DNA of 64,000 bases from Gordius sp. MW1 (GCA_964036665.1 OZ038531.1:4588001-4652000), one strand, 5' to 3'. Shown: positions 1 to 13,500, counted from the stretch's first letter. A program made the numbers and translations. Notes: generated from the sequence alone by a model not told the origin.

Positions 1-1
1 G

Positions 2-3000
2 AGAGCCATCTTAGATGCTCATCCTGAGGTCCGGTGCGGGGAAGAGACCCGAGTCATTCCCCGTCTCTTGTTTATGCGCAAAAATTGGTCGGCCTCAAAG
101 ATCGAAGCTAAACGACTGGCCGAAGCGAGAATTACGGAAAGTGTCTTAGATTCCGCGATCGGGGAGTTTATATTAGCCATCCTAACCGAACGTAACCTCG
201 ATGAACCGACCCTCGACAGACCGGATTATGGGATTAGACCAGGCGGGGAAAATGGTATACAACCCGGAGATGGACCCGAAGGTGAAGTCGGATACAAGGA
301 TGAAAGGCTCATTCCCAAACCCGACAACGATAATCATCATCTTCAAATCGATGGTGAAGATCACAGCGATGATTCAGTTGTGCTAGATGATTTCAATTCA
401 AATTACGACCCTCAGCGACGAAACCTACTGCTACAACAACGACAGCAATACGACGCTCTTCAGAAAAGAGACCGGTGGCAGCCAAAGCCGGCTCAGGCTC
501 AAGCTCAGGCTAAAAAAAATCTGGACCCAACTGGATTGGAGCCTAGCAAAATTAAGTCGGTCCGTCTGTGCAATAAAGACCCGTTCGTGATGAAAACGGC
601 TGACGTCGTGGGTCGCATATTTCCCCGCGCCAAATTCGTCTTCATGATTCGCGACGGCCGGGCCGTGGTCCAATCTGTGGTCAGCCGTAAAGTATGTGCA
701 AAACTATTTCCTATATTTTAACTCTTTGGTCACTTGGAGTCTGTGAGACCCCTAACTAACCCTTTACAAATTTAGTGAAAACTTTTGAGGTTCCTTCTTA
801 TTTAAATCGATTAACGAATTTTTACAGCAATTTAGGTATTCAAGTAAAAATACTAAGGGTACAAATTTTGAAAAGTAAGTTATTACGTATGATCTTCTAT
901 ACCGGCCGAGTCTTTAAATTTTATTTTAATACCGGAGTTTTAAAGATATAGGGACGCATGGGCGTAGCCGTGATTGGATTTAAGGGGGGCAATAATGATT
1001 GGGGGGGGGGAGGCAAAAGGATATTTTTTGAAATTTTAACAAAAATTATAGGAAAGTTTTAAGATTTATTGGATTTAGAGGGGGGTAGCCTCCGCTCCCT
1101 GCCCCCCTGGCAGGTAAAGGAAAGTAGGGTCTGCGCCTTTATATGGAATTTTGTTGTATTTACAACAGAGGTGAGCAAATTAATCGGTCGTCGTTAGAAA
1201 GTAAATGGGGAAGACCGAGGCGAAATGTTTTCCGGATACATCCTCTCCAATAATTTTTTTTGTCAAATTTAGTTTGCCCTCAAATATTAATTGTAAATGT
1301 ACCTTATCATAGCATTGGGCACGAAAAATATTTCAGTTTATTTTTATTACAAAAAATTATGCTGTAATTTTAAGTTTAAAGTAATGATTTTTCAAATATC
1401 ATCTATATGAATACTCATTCTTCAATTAAGCATGGTGCGTAATTATTGTCGAAATCGAATTCAAATTCACAATAATCTTATTATAAATAATGAAATTATA
1501 TAAGCTATGAAAAACTATAAGCTTTTTATATTCTAGCAATTTAAGCACATGCACTCGAGGTATTTATATTTTGTAACTTTAAAAAGACACCTTGACCTCG
1601 GTTATTTTTCGAGGTTGTTCAAGTTTTTAACCTCCCCCAAAAAAAACTAATAACTATGTTGAATATTTTTTCCTCCAATAAATATAGGTGAAAAACACTT
1701 TTATAAAAGAGTGTATAAAATCGATTGAAACCTTTTTCTAAGTCTTTTTGATTTTTTAGGGTAGCGATAGCCCTGGTCCCCCTACCTATTTTTTACTAGA
1801 TTGCAAATTAGACTGATAAGTTAAATATGAGGCTTAACGAATAATTGCATGGAAACAAGATTAAAACTTTAGTAGTAATTTTGAGAAGCAGAATATAAAT
1901 AAATTTATGACTATGTGCTTTGATATAAAGGAAAAAAACATCCGGGTTTGTACTTGCAATTTGTATATCTGATAAAAGAAGTTTTGCGCATTTTCAATAT
2001 TTCCCTAATTTTTTTTAAAGTTTTTTTGTGGAATTATAAAGTATAATATTAATTTTTTGTTTGCTTTTGAACATTGCTTTTATACCAATCACATTAAAGT
2101 CTACGGTCGAATATATCATACGCAAAAATACCATATTTAGTATAAAAATTTGCATGCTTAAAAAAGACCTTTTGATATTATTAAATTTGGTTTTTATTAA
2201 AGCTTTAGATGTGATTTACATTATGAACTAATTTTATTATGTTTGCTAATTAATTTATTTCCAATTTTCGTAAAAGAAGGGACTTTTCATAAGATAGTGT
2301 CCGGTTTTAATGGGCTGGTCAGAAGAAGAAAAAAATTTATTATCATTAACTTAAATCATATCATATTTAAAGGTAACGATAACGGGCTGGAACGTGCAAG
2401 ATCACAAGCAATCGTTGGCTATGTGGAACCAAGGCATCGAGCAGATGTACGACATTTGCCAGACCTTAGGACCGTCCCGTTGTTTGCCCGTTCATTATGA
2501 GACGCTCGTTTTAAAACCGAGAAGCACAATTAGTGAAATTCTCCAATTTCTAGATTTGCCTTGGAACCCTATGGTTATGCGACACAGCGAAATGGTGGGC
2601 AAGCCCGATGGAATTTCTTTATCCAAGTATATCGTCAACATTGCTAAAACTTTATCTGGCGCTGTTATTTTAAAATCGAGATTTTGAATCTACAGAAAAG
2701 ATTTAAAACTACACAGGCGCGGAGCCAAGGGGGCAGAAAGCTGGAATTTTCTAGCCCCTTGACCAAAATTTGAAAATTTTCTTGAAGGTACATGTCCTTT
2801 TTTAAGGTATAAAATCGATAGTAAATGCTCTGATTAATGAAGAGAAGAGATTTTTCCAACGCTAGTTATATAGCGCCTTGAAGTTTCCCATATATTGTAC
2901 GCGAAGTTTACTTTTGTTATATTATAAATAAAAGTTTTTAAATTTTCTTCCCCCTTGAGAAAATCCACGCGCCTAAAACTACAAGTTTGCAATTAGTCGA

Positions 3001-4320
3001 TATGGTCAACATTGCTAAAGCTTTATCTGGCAGTGTTGTTGCAAAATCGAGGTTTTAAATCTACCGAAAAGATTTAAAACTACAAGTTTGCAATTTTGGC
3101 ATATTAACTAAATGACGCGTTATAGCACTGGGCGGCACATGCACCGGTTTGATTATTATTATTTGATTAAGCTAGCTAACTCTTTCAACAGATTTGTGTT
3201 TCTAAATTGAACTGCGACAAAATGAATTATTACTACGTCCAAAAACATAAATGATACGCTATCCTAAATCCTATATCAGGCTATTTATTATATTAGTAAG
3301 AGTAACCATCTTAATGATGACGCATCTGTATAAAAAAATGTTATCCTCCTCTCTCGTTTAATTTTTTAGTCGCTTAGTAATTTTTGGCCAATATAGTTTT
3401 ATTTTTAATGAAAAATTTTCTTTAAAGTCTGTCAGACGCTTCTGTAATGGATATAATTGTAGTCGCAAATGAACAACACTTTTATAGAATGTCACATTTT
3501 AAGAGGGATTTTTATCACGTTGTTTCAAGCTGATTTCGATAATTTCTAATTCGTTTCAAATAAGTGGTAATAATCGCATGGGCGTAGCCAGGGGGGGGGC
3601 AGGGAGGGGCGGCTGCCCCCCTCTAATTCCAAAAATCCTTTAAAATTTAATAAAATTATGGCTAAAATGTTCACTTTGCCCCTCCCTAAATCATCATTGC
3701 CCCACTCTAATTCCAGCTGGCTACGCCCATGAATAATCGTACAAAATGTGTTGTTTAATCTATCTATATTAAATACCTCACAAATATACGATTAAATTAG
3801 GTTAGAAAGGTCGAGCGATCAGGTGATTAAACCGATCAATACTCAAGCCCTGTACAGTTGGGTCCAAGGCTTTCCGGCTGAACTCGTAAATTGCTAATTA
3901 TACATTATTAAAGTTTATTAGTGATATGTACAGAATAGAGTAATAGATTTATAACGATAAGATTTAAACTATTATATCATTTTTATTATGGGTTTGGTGG
4001 GGTATCTACAAATTTGCGAAATATATTTGAAAAATACAATTAAATGTGTTAATTTTATACTATTCCACTATATATTATTGATGGTTGTTTACAAAGCTTG
4101 GAAGTAAAGATTGATAATAGTTTAATCCTATGGTTTATTTAAGTTTTTGAAGGCGTTCGAAATTGCACCCATGCTGGAAAAACTGAATTACTCATTGGAC
4201 GGAGTTCCATATTACGGAGAACCGGATCCTTTGGTTAAACAGAACGACAAATGGATTCAGGACAATCGCGATTTTTACGAAGAGAAACAAAAATATTTTC
4301 AACGCCTACCTGGAACTTGA
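2..4320 (+). CDS. TPST: Tyrosylprotein sulfotransferase, 5'-partial, 4 exons
   Basis: Golgi type II membrane enzyme that moves sulfate from PAPS to tyrosines of secreted proteins. Visible exons: 2-691 (entered from outside the window), 2373-2626, 3801-3885, 4144-4320 (TGA). Splice phases 0, 2, 0 agree across all joins. Family motifs seen: RCGEETRVIP (its first-box Glu is the proposed catalytic base), LCNKDPF, the 3'-phosphate-binding MIRDGRAVVQSVVSRK, VHYETLVL, LERSSDQVIKP and IAPMLEKL. The order matches human TPST1/2 to the C-terminus. The N-terminal membrane anchor and 5'-PSB loop lie outside the window. Odd point: about 125 codons (194-568) separate AILTER from LCNKDPF, where human enzymes have about 10. 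The stretch is open, acidic, then Gln/Ala-rich. Family assignment is secure; the paralogue is not. Confidence 0.95.
957..1114. mobile_element. Family A MITE (CATGGGCGTAGCC ends), right end eroded
   Basis: Starts CATGGGCGTAGCC, then a G-run, the family core CAATAATGATT and a C-run; the right terminal repeat is lost after CCCTGGCA. It lies in TPST intron 1. Confidence 0.75.
2627..3102 (+). repeat. Tandem duplication in TPST intron 2, split by an inserted element
   Basis: About 85 bp starting just inside the splice donor (GTCAACATTGCTAAA through GATTTAAAACTACA, 2632-2712) recurs at 3003-3091. The first copy is interrupted by a roughly 270-bp insert (2713-2982) with degenerate ends GGCGCGGAGCC and GCGCGTAG-like inverted match, flanked by AAAACTACA on both sides. 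The duplication therefore came before the insertion. Confidence 0.75.
3577..3731. mobile_element. Family A MITE, intact, 8-bp target duplication
   Basis: CATGGGCGTAGCCAG at the left and its inverse at the right. Perfect 8-bp duplication AATAATCG at 3569-3576 and 3732-3739. Inner part: G-run, AT core, C-run. Lies in TPST intron 2, 70 bp before the next exon. Eight-bp duplications fit the hAT or P superfamilies; the CA...TG ends fit P better. Confidence 0.9.
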
Positions 4321-4580
4321 GACTGATTTTGTATTTTGGAAATCCAACGTCAAAGCCTACTAATGCTCAACCCTAGTTTTTCATGTGCTCGCGAAATCAA
4401 AACATTGAGTACTAAAGAGTTGCAATTTTGTAAAGCATTCCATACACAATTACATGATTTGTGAATATTTATAATGCGTAAAAACAAACAAACAACTTTA
4501 TAACTTGTTAAGCATGTGTTTTTGTTACATATACCATTATTATGTATATAAGGAAGGATGGTTAATATATATTTTCTCGA

Positions 4581-4586
4581 AATAAA
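4581..4586 (+). promoter_or_regulatory. Probable poly(A) signal of TPST
   Basis: AATAAA, followed at once by AATAAAAT-like sequence, about 260 bp after the TPST stop codon. It is the first strong signal downstream. No transcript evidence. Confidence 0.5.
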
Positions 4587-5017
4587 ATAAAATCTCCTAA
4601 ATGATTTTTTGATCGATTAATTAATACCCTAATTTGCCTTTGTTTTGCAAGTATGTTGTACTAAACGGATGTTAATTTCTGCAGATAACAATAATATTAA
4701 CTCAGCCCTTTGGACCATGCTAGGGACATTACTTCTGAACTCTTTTTTGTTTTTTTTGTGTTAAGCCTAACACTTAACATCTTCTAAGCTCCCCATAGAT
4801 TAGTTCTTTTTGCTATGCAATTTTTGAAAGGAAGGAGAAGAACGCATCTTTGAGAAAATAGCAAATTTTACATTTGAAATTGATTTTACCAAATAGATGG
4901 GTATGTGGCAAATTGATATTCAGTTGGAGGAGTCGTAATTAAAATAATTAGTGATTAATATAAGTTTTGGAGAAGGGTGTAATTAATTTAAATAACACTC
5001 TCATTATTATATACATA

Positions 5018-7378
5018 CTAGCTGACCCGGTGTAAGGTGTTTTGCTATATACATTATTTTATTTCTAGAAAATACTATAAGTGATGTGCATGCTCATCGT
5101 TATGCCTCGATCATATAATGAGCTATTAAAATATAAATCAAATTTTTTATTGCTTTGCTTTACACATTTTGCCTATATAAATATACTGTCAAATAAATTA
5201 GTACATGCCTAAAGAATTATTTAATTTGTAAATTGCCACAGGTTTGTTTTTTTATTAAAGGTGCTAAAAACTTTTTTTGCTCTTACCGCAAAATTACGAT
5301 TCTGGCAAATGGCCGTTTTCGGACTTCAATCAAAACCCCAACCCGCTCTGAAAATCTATTTAATTTTTGCGCCCGAACATATTTTAGCGCGTCCAGCTTT
5401 TCACTTATTTGGGCAAGCTACAATTCTGCTTACATCAGCTTGGAAACTTTAGGTATATCATTGGCCGCCAACCGAGCTTTATTGCAATAGGATCTCATTG
5501 TTATCATGTTTTGCTGATATAATGTGTAGTTTAAGCCAACAGGTACCATTATAAACGTAGCCCGACCCTCTACCTCAATTTGACCTCCGTTAATTTTTAC
5601 TATTGCTTAAATTGCATAGCAAATGAATGCTCCCATCCGAATTCGAAGAGCCTAATAAGGCCACACAAAGACAGCAAGTAGACAGAGGTTTAAGGGGCGG
5701 AGCCCCTTTAGTAAGGTTTAGAGGGCAGCCTCAGCCGGGGTACAGGGGTGAAGCCCTTTGTTTGAATCTTCTTCTTCTTTATCAGTTATTTAATCCCACG
5801 GTCGTGGGGTTTGTTTTGATAAGATTCTTGCATCTTGACCGGGTGAGTGCCATGTCTTGACTACTCTTTAGTTTTCATAACTTTATCGCCTTGCCCGTTC
5901 CATATGACACGGGGTCGTCCTCTTCCTCTCTTCTCCGGCACCTCTATGCCCAGTACTTTTCAATTTAGGTCATTCGTGTCCCCCTTAGCATATCTTCATA
6001 CCCCCTTAACCGATTTTCATTAATCATGTCCGCCATAAGTTGAATATTCATTGAGAAAGTCATTCGTCATATGTTCGAGCTTAGTTCAAACTCCACCGTA
6101 GAATTCTCATCTCTGTGGCTTTTATAAGCTTTCCTTCCCTGGTGTTTAATGCCGATGCTTAATCAATTTTTAATTCCTTATTTAATTTAATATCATGTCA
6201 AGTTCGGCAAAAAATAAGGTTTTTTTAAACTCACTTTGTTGTTCACATGTATTCTATCTTTATTTAATTATTTTAATAATCCACAGTCCAGGTTTAAAAT
6301 GCTCCTAAAATGACCACTGTATTACGTTAATTTGTATGAGTAGTCCGGCCCGAGGCGAAAAGCCATTTTTATTTTTGCACCCGAATCGAGCCCGGAGCAA
6401 CATCATTAATCTCGGTTATTTCCGAAACATGCAAATATCCCCTAACTTCCTAAGCAAATATTCCCGTTTGTTAAAAATATGCCTTGATATCAGCATTAAA
6501 AACTGAGATATTATGAGGGGTCGTAAAAAAGCATTGTCCACATACCTTACTTTGGTCAATAAGCTATCAGTGTACTCAGATCATTCATAAAAAAACTTAA
6601 AGCAACCGGTATAAGCATGGACGTAGCCAAGCCCTCAAACATTAGGGTCCGTTTTCCTCCCCTGCTTAAATTTCACAGCAAATGAAATGTTTTTCAACGA
6701 AGTGTAGAAGAGTTTAGGTTAAAGGCTCAACAAACAACACGGGTTCGGGGGCGCTACCTAACACCAAAGAACCGAGGACAATAACCTTGTTAGGAGTTAG
6801 GGGCGGAGCCCTTCTTAGAGGTCCGAAGAACTGAGATATATCAACATTTATTGGCACTTTGTTGAACGTATTTTCATTTTTCTCTTATTTAACGCGCAAA
6901 AAATGACAAAATTAGATTTTTTAATTTATTTAGCCATGCAGGAGGGGACACGACCGTCCTATATTAATAATTGACGTGAAAAATAAGCAAAAAAATGACT
7001 TTGATTTAATGTTTCAATCGTAAAAAGTTTCCATTTTCCGCGGCAAATGCCTTCATTTATCACACTACACTACCTACACGCATTTCTAGAATACTATAAG
7101 TGATACACTTTTACTAAAGAACTGTATATTCAAATTTTCAAAGCACACGATAAATACGCAGTACGTCATGAGGTTGCGTTTGATTGACATTTTATTAAAC
7201 GTCAAAATGTATAAAACAAAATAACTTGACCGTCTTATGACTTAGAGATTTCGACTGTAATTTAAAACCTAGGCTCAGACCTAACAAATATTCGCAAAAA
7301 TTTCCATCTAAATCGTCCAGCCGTTTCGGAGGAGTTGAATAACAAACACCGTGTCACGGGAATTTTATATATTAGAAG
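5018..7378. repeat. Long dispersed repeat, CTAGCTGACCCGG ... ATTTTATATATTAGAAG
   Basis: The left edge CTAGCTGACCCGG and the right edge (CGTCCAGCCGTTTCGGAGGA, then ACACGGGAATTTTATATATT) are sequence types I recognise from dispersed repeats of many invertebrates. A direct repeat TCTAGAA-ATACTATAAGTGAT occurs at 5066 and 7085. Two hairpin-like GGGGCGGAGCCC stretches (5695, 6801) and a LINE tail (5764-6000) are embedded. No coding capacity of its own seen; class unknown. Confidence 0.4.
5764..6000 (-). pseudogene. RTE-type LINE reverse transcriptase, C-terminal tail fragment
   Basis: On the minus strand the translation reads RGRGRPRVIWNG, then SQDMALTRSRCKNLIKTNPT, then a stop and an AAGAAGAAG tail. 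This is the end of RTE-clade reverse transcriptase ORFs (GRPR...W, DMALDR..W..LI..NPT). Only the extreme 3' end is present, as expected from 5'-truncated LINE insertion; a frame change separates the two blocks. A sister fragment lies at 32140-32400. Confidence 0.75.
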
Positions 7379-7512
7379 AATATTTTAATCCTATAAGATG
7401 GGGTATTTACTTTTATTGGATAGTCTCTAAGGTTTAAAATAGTTCAAATGGACTTAACTTACCCTTCTAAATAAACCTATCTTATTAGCTAGAATTTTAC
7501 TAGCCTAGCCAG

Positions 7513-7700
7513 GCGCGTAGCCAGGATTTTCTCCCGGGGGGGGGGGGGGAAATATTTCCAAAAAATTTTTATAACATTTTTATTTCAACATCAAAATTAT
7601 AATATCTAATATAAAATATAAAGAAAGTTTTTATAAAATAATTTCATATTTTCTTTTTCCCAGCGTCATCTGGAGTAGGAGCTAATTCCCCATGAATCGC
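7513..7700. mobile_element. Family A variant (GGCGCGTAGCCAGG), truncated
   Basis: GGCGCGTAGCCAGGATTTT followed by a G-run, as in family A, but no matching right end. About 120 bp after it (TTATTTCAACAT ... TTTTCTTTTTCCCAGCG ... GGAGCTAATTCC) recur at 8255-8370, so the segment was duplicated with the transposase fragment between. Confidence 0.55.
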
Positions 7701-7990
7701 TAATGAAAGTGTCAATCCATTTAATCTATTCAAACGTCATGAAGTTTTAAATGTTGTCAGAAATGGGAGAGAAACCAAATAAGGAGAAATTGAAGCAAGC
7801 TGGTATGATCACGATGTAGCAACAGAAGCTGCAACTTTGCTCACTTCTCTACGACAATCTGAATATATTATGCAAGCAATTGCAAAAAAAAGGACCTAGA
7901 TCTTCAGCAAGTCAGACAGTTAGCAGAAACTTTAGTAATAGAAGTCGAACCTAAGGCTAAGTTGTATGATTTTGAACTTAAGAACCCTCG
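7700..7990 (+). pseudogene. hAT-like (ZMYM/THAP0-type) transposase fragment
   Basis: Conceptual translation gives EASWYDHDVATEAATLLTSL, then RQSEYIMQAI and, after a one-base frame change, KKDLDLQQVRQLAETLV. These resemble the central part of domesticated-looking hAT transposases (DUF4371 / 52-kDa repressor-like proteins). An in-frame stop precedes the first block, and neither DDE residues nor terminal repeats are present. A dead fragment; family assigned from memory of the motif set. Confidence 0.65.
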
Positions 7991-8370
7991 ATGTGCAAAG
8001 AAAATGAACGATTTTTGGACATGAAATAAGTTTTAGCAAATTTCTAAAAAATATTTACTCCGAATTCTTAGATTGTTTTGCCAGAAACGCGAATAAATTA
8101 TAAAAGGATTTCGTCCAAAGAATTCCTTGGACGCCCTATCAGATTATAAAATATTGTAATATTTGCCCAACATCACAACTCTTCTTTACCTATTAGCTTT
8201 TATATAAGAAATACTATGTCAAAAAATAGATTAGATGGATCAGCTTTTTTTATAGCATTTTTATTTCAACATTTAAATTAAAAAAGAAAGTCATTATAAA
8301 ATAATTTTATATTTTCTTTTCCCAGCGATAATATCTCAAGAACTTCATCTGGAGTGGGAGCTAATTCCAA

Positions 8371-10514
8371 TAAATTGCATAGCAATTAATAAGTGTCTTG
8401 GTCAGTTACGTTGCACAACTATAAAATATAAGCCTTAGATCTAAATAATTTTTTTTTCATAAAAAATCATGGGCCGCATTTACGCCACTGAGCCTTGCTT
8501 ATCCTAAAAATCGTAAATATATTTTGATTTATAGAAATTTATATTAATCCAAAACATTATTTATAAGCAGTTAATGACAGTTTTTCATGTGGGGGTGAGG
8601 TGTTGAATGAACGCGGCACAGGAAGTTGCTCTTAAGGGGGGGGGGGAACGAAATGTAAAATTGGACAAAAACACCACATTGTCGTATATGTCGTCTTTCA
8701 TATACGTTTTAAATATCTGTGGTGTGGGAGAGAGGGGTGTTGAAGGATAGAGGTCAGATACAAGGGGTATTTACCAGATACTAGACGATAGTAAGCGGGG
8801 AACAAAGGAAATATAACAACTGGCGCAGTAACGTAAAAGACTCGAGGGATAATAACAACTGGCGCAAGAGATAGAAAGGAAGAGATTCGTATCAGAGAAA
8901 AAGGAGTTAATATCATTGAATATAATTATTAATTAATTTCCCTACAAACGATATACCATTTTTGTATTATGCGAACAACGCAATTTGAATTTGATTTGTA
9001 TTGGAGTTTGAATAAAGTGAATAGTTCATAATTACATTTGGAGGTATAAAACACACATGATAGGACATTTTCCTAAAATTGAGGGGGTGGCATAAAAATT
9101 GCTTAATTTTATAGTAATTATAACAATGAATAGTTTCTATCTTAGAACATTGTCATTTATAGCTTAAAAACATAATCATAAATTTGGCAACCTTTACTAT
9201 TAATATAAAACAATTTAAACCAAATTATAAGCCTTCTAATGAATTTTTTCCGGTCAATTTATTTTAAAAGCTTTGTAAAACACAGGTGTAAATTAATTAA
9301 ACAAATTTTGAATAAAAATATGTATGTGTTTAAAACAATCATTTTCAAAATTAAAAAAAAACTACAAGTAAAACTTAAATTTAGTAAAAGCAAAAAGATT
9401 CTAATCATTATATAAGCGAATTTATATATGGGCTAAATAATAATGTTTTTAAATGATAAGCAACCGTGACGTTTTAGGTACAGTAATATCATTTACGGTA
9501 AAATACATAAATAGTAATTAGGCAAAAAGTGGTCAAAATTTAAATATTTATAATTTTCATCTACATAATTTGGTGCTTAAGTGTTAAATTATTATTATTA
9601 CTTAATATTATAATAAGTCTTATATTATAATTGATTTAAATTGATAGGAAATTCCTTAATTTTTGATAAATCAAACTAAAAAATCTAAAGTGTCAACTAT
9701 TATTATTATTACTTAATATTATAATAAGTCTTATAATATAATTGATATAAATTGATAGGAAAATTCTTAATTTTTGATTATTCAAACTTAATCTAAAGTG
9801 TCAACTAAAGGAGAAATGACAAAAGAAATTAAGTTTGCTATAATGCAGCTTAATTGCAAACCGGTGCTTCTTATTTATTGCCCTAACAAAAATTCGTTTA
9901 CAAAACCGCTTATTGAACACCATTTGGGAATTAATTAGCACAAGAACTTCAAAAAATTTGCATTAAATGGATCATTATTGTTAATTAAGACAAAACTATT
10001 TTCTACGCATTAGGTTATAAAATTATAGTTTATGACAATTTTACATTATATTAGATAACTTTGTTCATTAACCTAAAATTATTAAATGTATTCTTGTTGT
10101 TAATAAATTGAGTTCTATTAATATTCTGTCATTTTACATGCCAATTGGATCTAAAGGTTCCCAAGGTCTTTTTATAATCGTCTTGCCGCCCGTGATTGGC
10201 CGTTTATGATTTGTTAATTTAAAAGCCCCTCCTTACCCGTCCACGGATTAAGCCTGTCCGGACAGATCTCTAATCGCTGTCATTCAAAATTATCATTCTC
10301 CAAATTTTATAATTTAGCTTATCCTATGACACCTGCCAATAATCCGCATCAAGAATTTATGATCAATAGGTTATTGACATTTGATAAAATACCGTAATTA
10401 GCTGCATTCTGCGCTTTGATAATATTAAAATCGCGATGTTTTGTATACCAATCATATTTACACATGGTAACACATTTACCTGTAAATTAGACAAAAAATT
10501 TTAATTTGCGGTAA
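8371..10514. other. AT-rich intergenic region upstream of TBCK
   Basis: No coding exon recognised. It holds AATTGCATAGCAATT (8375), a G-run (8637), short AT repeats and the tandem duplication at 9582-9798. The TBCK promoter should lie at the right-hand end, but no clear core element is visible. Confidence 0.5.
9582..9798. repeat. Two-copy tandem repeat, unit 108-109 bp
   Basis: TATTATTATTACTTAATATT through AATTTTTGAT is repeated twice, each unit ending AATCTAAAGTGTCAACT. Roughly 90% identical by eye. It lies 720 bp upstream of the TBCK start codon. Confidence 0.85.
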
Positions 10515-13500
10515 ATGGAAAGGCAATTGTCCGTTTTATCTCTACCTTCCTTCCCCATTAACGAAAATCATGTAAATTCTTATGCCCAAATCCCTACCTT
10601 TATTCAAATCATAGGAAATTTTCAAATATTAAAAAGTCTTAAGTCTCAATTTCTGTGTCAATATATTGACATTATAAGGGGAAAAAATGATCAATTATTT
10701 ATCGTACAAGAATACCACCCTTTGTTTATTAATAGTCTTAAAGACATTTCTGTATGTGATAAATATTGTATTATAAAAAAGGCAATTTACTGCATATTGT
10801 CCTCAATTCAATATCTAATTAGCCAAAATATACTGAATCCATACATATCTCCAACTGATTTATGCTTGGCCAATGACTGTGTGAAGTTAAGGAATTTTGG
10901 ATTGTTTTTTATGACAAATCAAGGGAAATTGGTTACCTTTCCATTAGGTAATATAAAATATATGGCTCCTGAAACTATCTTATTGACCCCTAAATATCGT
11001 AATTCTGCAAATCCTTATTCAATATTATGGGGCTTAGGCTTAATTTTATTGGAAGCTTTATTTGACACTGTTTTATGGGAAAGACTTTCTTTCAAACAAC
11101 AAATATGTAGAATTTTATCCTTTATTAAAATATCTCAAGTTTCAGCTTTAGATGCTATTCTGTTAGAACATAATTTAATAGAAAAATTCAAAGTTATTCC
11201 GGATGATTTGAGTAACATATTAACTTTGCTTGTTCAACCAAATGCTACTACATTTGCAACAGATCATATAATGAATATTCTTAATTTATTAAATTATACC
11301 ACTTTAAATTACAATGAGGAATTCATATATAGTAATTGGCTATTTAAACATAATACCTCCCAACTAAAGGCTTATCACTCTTTTATCAAACAGGGTAAGT
11401 TTGATATAAACCCTTATAAAATGAATGCCAATAATCACCCTATAGATTTAAGATCTCACTCTCAAATTTACTATCTAAAAAAGATATTTAACAATAGTAA
11501 TTCATCCGTTGAAAAGGAAATTTTAGAAAAAGGTGCCATAAAAAGAATTGTGCCCATAATAACTTTACCATATATTATAATGAGGAATGGACATATCTAT
11601 GGAAAGAAAAACATTTCAAACACCTTATTTAATTCTTGTGATAAGGAAAGCCACACTGTACTAATCGACTTAGAGGGTTTAAGGCAACGTTTGAAAGAAA
11701 TAGATTACAAAGTTTGGTGTCCATTATTGGAAAATCATAAATTTAACAATTTAAGTCATTACAATTCATCTTTCATAACCAAAAAATCAAATTCCCTCTT
11801 TTATGACAATCAAATTAACGCAGAAGAATTACCACTCAACATAAAAGAAAAAGATGTGATCTACCAAGTTAAACGACTCATAATTTATGATAGACTTTTG
11901 TCTATTTACCCTTACAAAGCTGAGGACATATTTGTTGAAGCTGAAATTGATATATGCCCATATTTTCGCGGATTAGTATGGTCTGTTTTGCTTGGTATCA
12001 AAAGCAACACATCACAATCCTATGGAGATGTTGATAAATTTACTTATTTGCCCATAGATAGGCAGGTTTATTCACATCACTTGTTTAAATTATATTGTAT
12101 AACATATTATTTTATAATAAGAGTTATTGATTTCATAAGTCTTTGTCTAAATTGAAAGCTATTGCATTACATTTTCCCAAAATGATATCTAAGTTTTTAG
12201 GTGATTTCATATTTCAATAATCAACCTAGTTTTATGATTATTATATTTTAGATGGTATTAAATCTTAGTATTTTAACTAAACACATAGGGTGTCAATTTA
12301 ATAATATTGTGAAATCTCTACAAAAATTACTTAATTGTAATATCCATTAAGATTGTCAATTAGACCTACTCCTAAGTTGCTTTCTTTCCTTTTAAGATGG
12401 TTCATAGTTGTTGTTAGTCAATTGGCTGTTTGTATTATATAATAACTCATATATATATTAATAAGTTTCAAGATAATGATGTCCTTTTTAGGGTGTTAGT
12501 TTATAATATTAATGAGAGGTATCTTTATAGATGGCGATTCGATATAAATTAATTTTTAAGCTTGAGCAATGTCTTTTTTTACACTTGGGCCAGATAGAAG
12601 TGGACATACCGAGGTGTCATCAATACAACGAACTATTGGCTTCGCCTGTAGGACATCAAAAATTTAAAAATATCCTCAAAACGTGGGTTCTAAAGCACCC
12701 CAATTACGTGTACTGGCAGGGCCTGGATTCCCTGTGTGCCCCTTTCATTACCCTCAACTTCAACGACGAGAGTATGTAATAACACCATGCTATGCTTAAT
12801 ATTTTATTTTGTGTGGACATGGGCGTAGCCTTGGGGGGGGGCAGAAGGGGGTGCTGCTACCCCTCTAAATCCAAAATTTTATTATAATTATATGGCCAAA
12901 ATTTCAAAATATTATCATTTTGCCACTCCCTAAATCATTATTGCCCCCCCCCCTCTAAGCCTGGTTACGCCCATGGTCTTAGAGTTTTAATATAAAATTA
13001 TAGCCATAAAATTGAATAAGGAAATCAGTACGCTGATAAGCATAGATTTGGTCTCTTATATTTTTTCATTGACTTATAATGCTCGATTTTGGATTAATTT
13101 TGCTTTACTGTATTAGATATTTAAAATAATTCTATGCTCGCCTAAAGTTTGGGATTAAAAGGTGATACAGCAATTTAGAGCCTTTGGTCATCATGTGTGG
13201 GCCGGGCGGGCTGCTATCATAAATTATATTAATTTAGATTTTTGGGGCGGGCACCATAAAAAGATTCGAACAATTCGGGCTGAAATTCTTTTACATAGTT
13301 TATTATTTGTTTTCGTATTTTATTTTGTCACTTTTCTGTATAGTATTTATTAATCACAATTCCTCTCAAAAAGATCGAGGATTAAATCCAAGTTTTTGAA
13401 AAATACGACTAATTATTACTAAAAATTTAAGAAATAATCATATGATTCGGGCATAGCTGGGCGTACACTTAATAGGGCTTGGGCGGGTCCAGGCGGGGAA

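Noticed and set aside
12531-12779. Separate small gene starting upstream of TBCK exon 2
   Set aside because: The first 21 codons are intron sequence ending in a good acceptor; the rest is TBCK exon 2.
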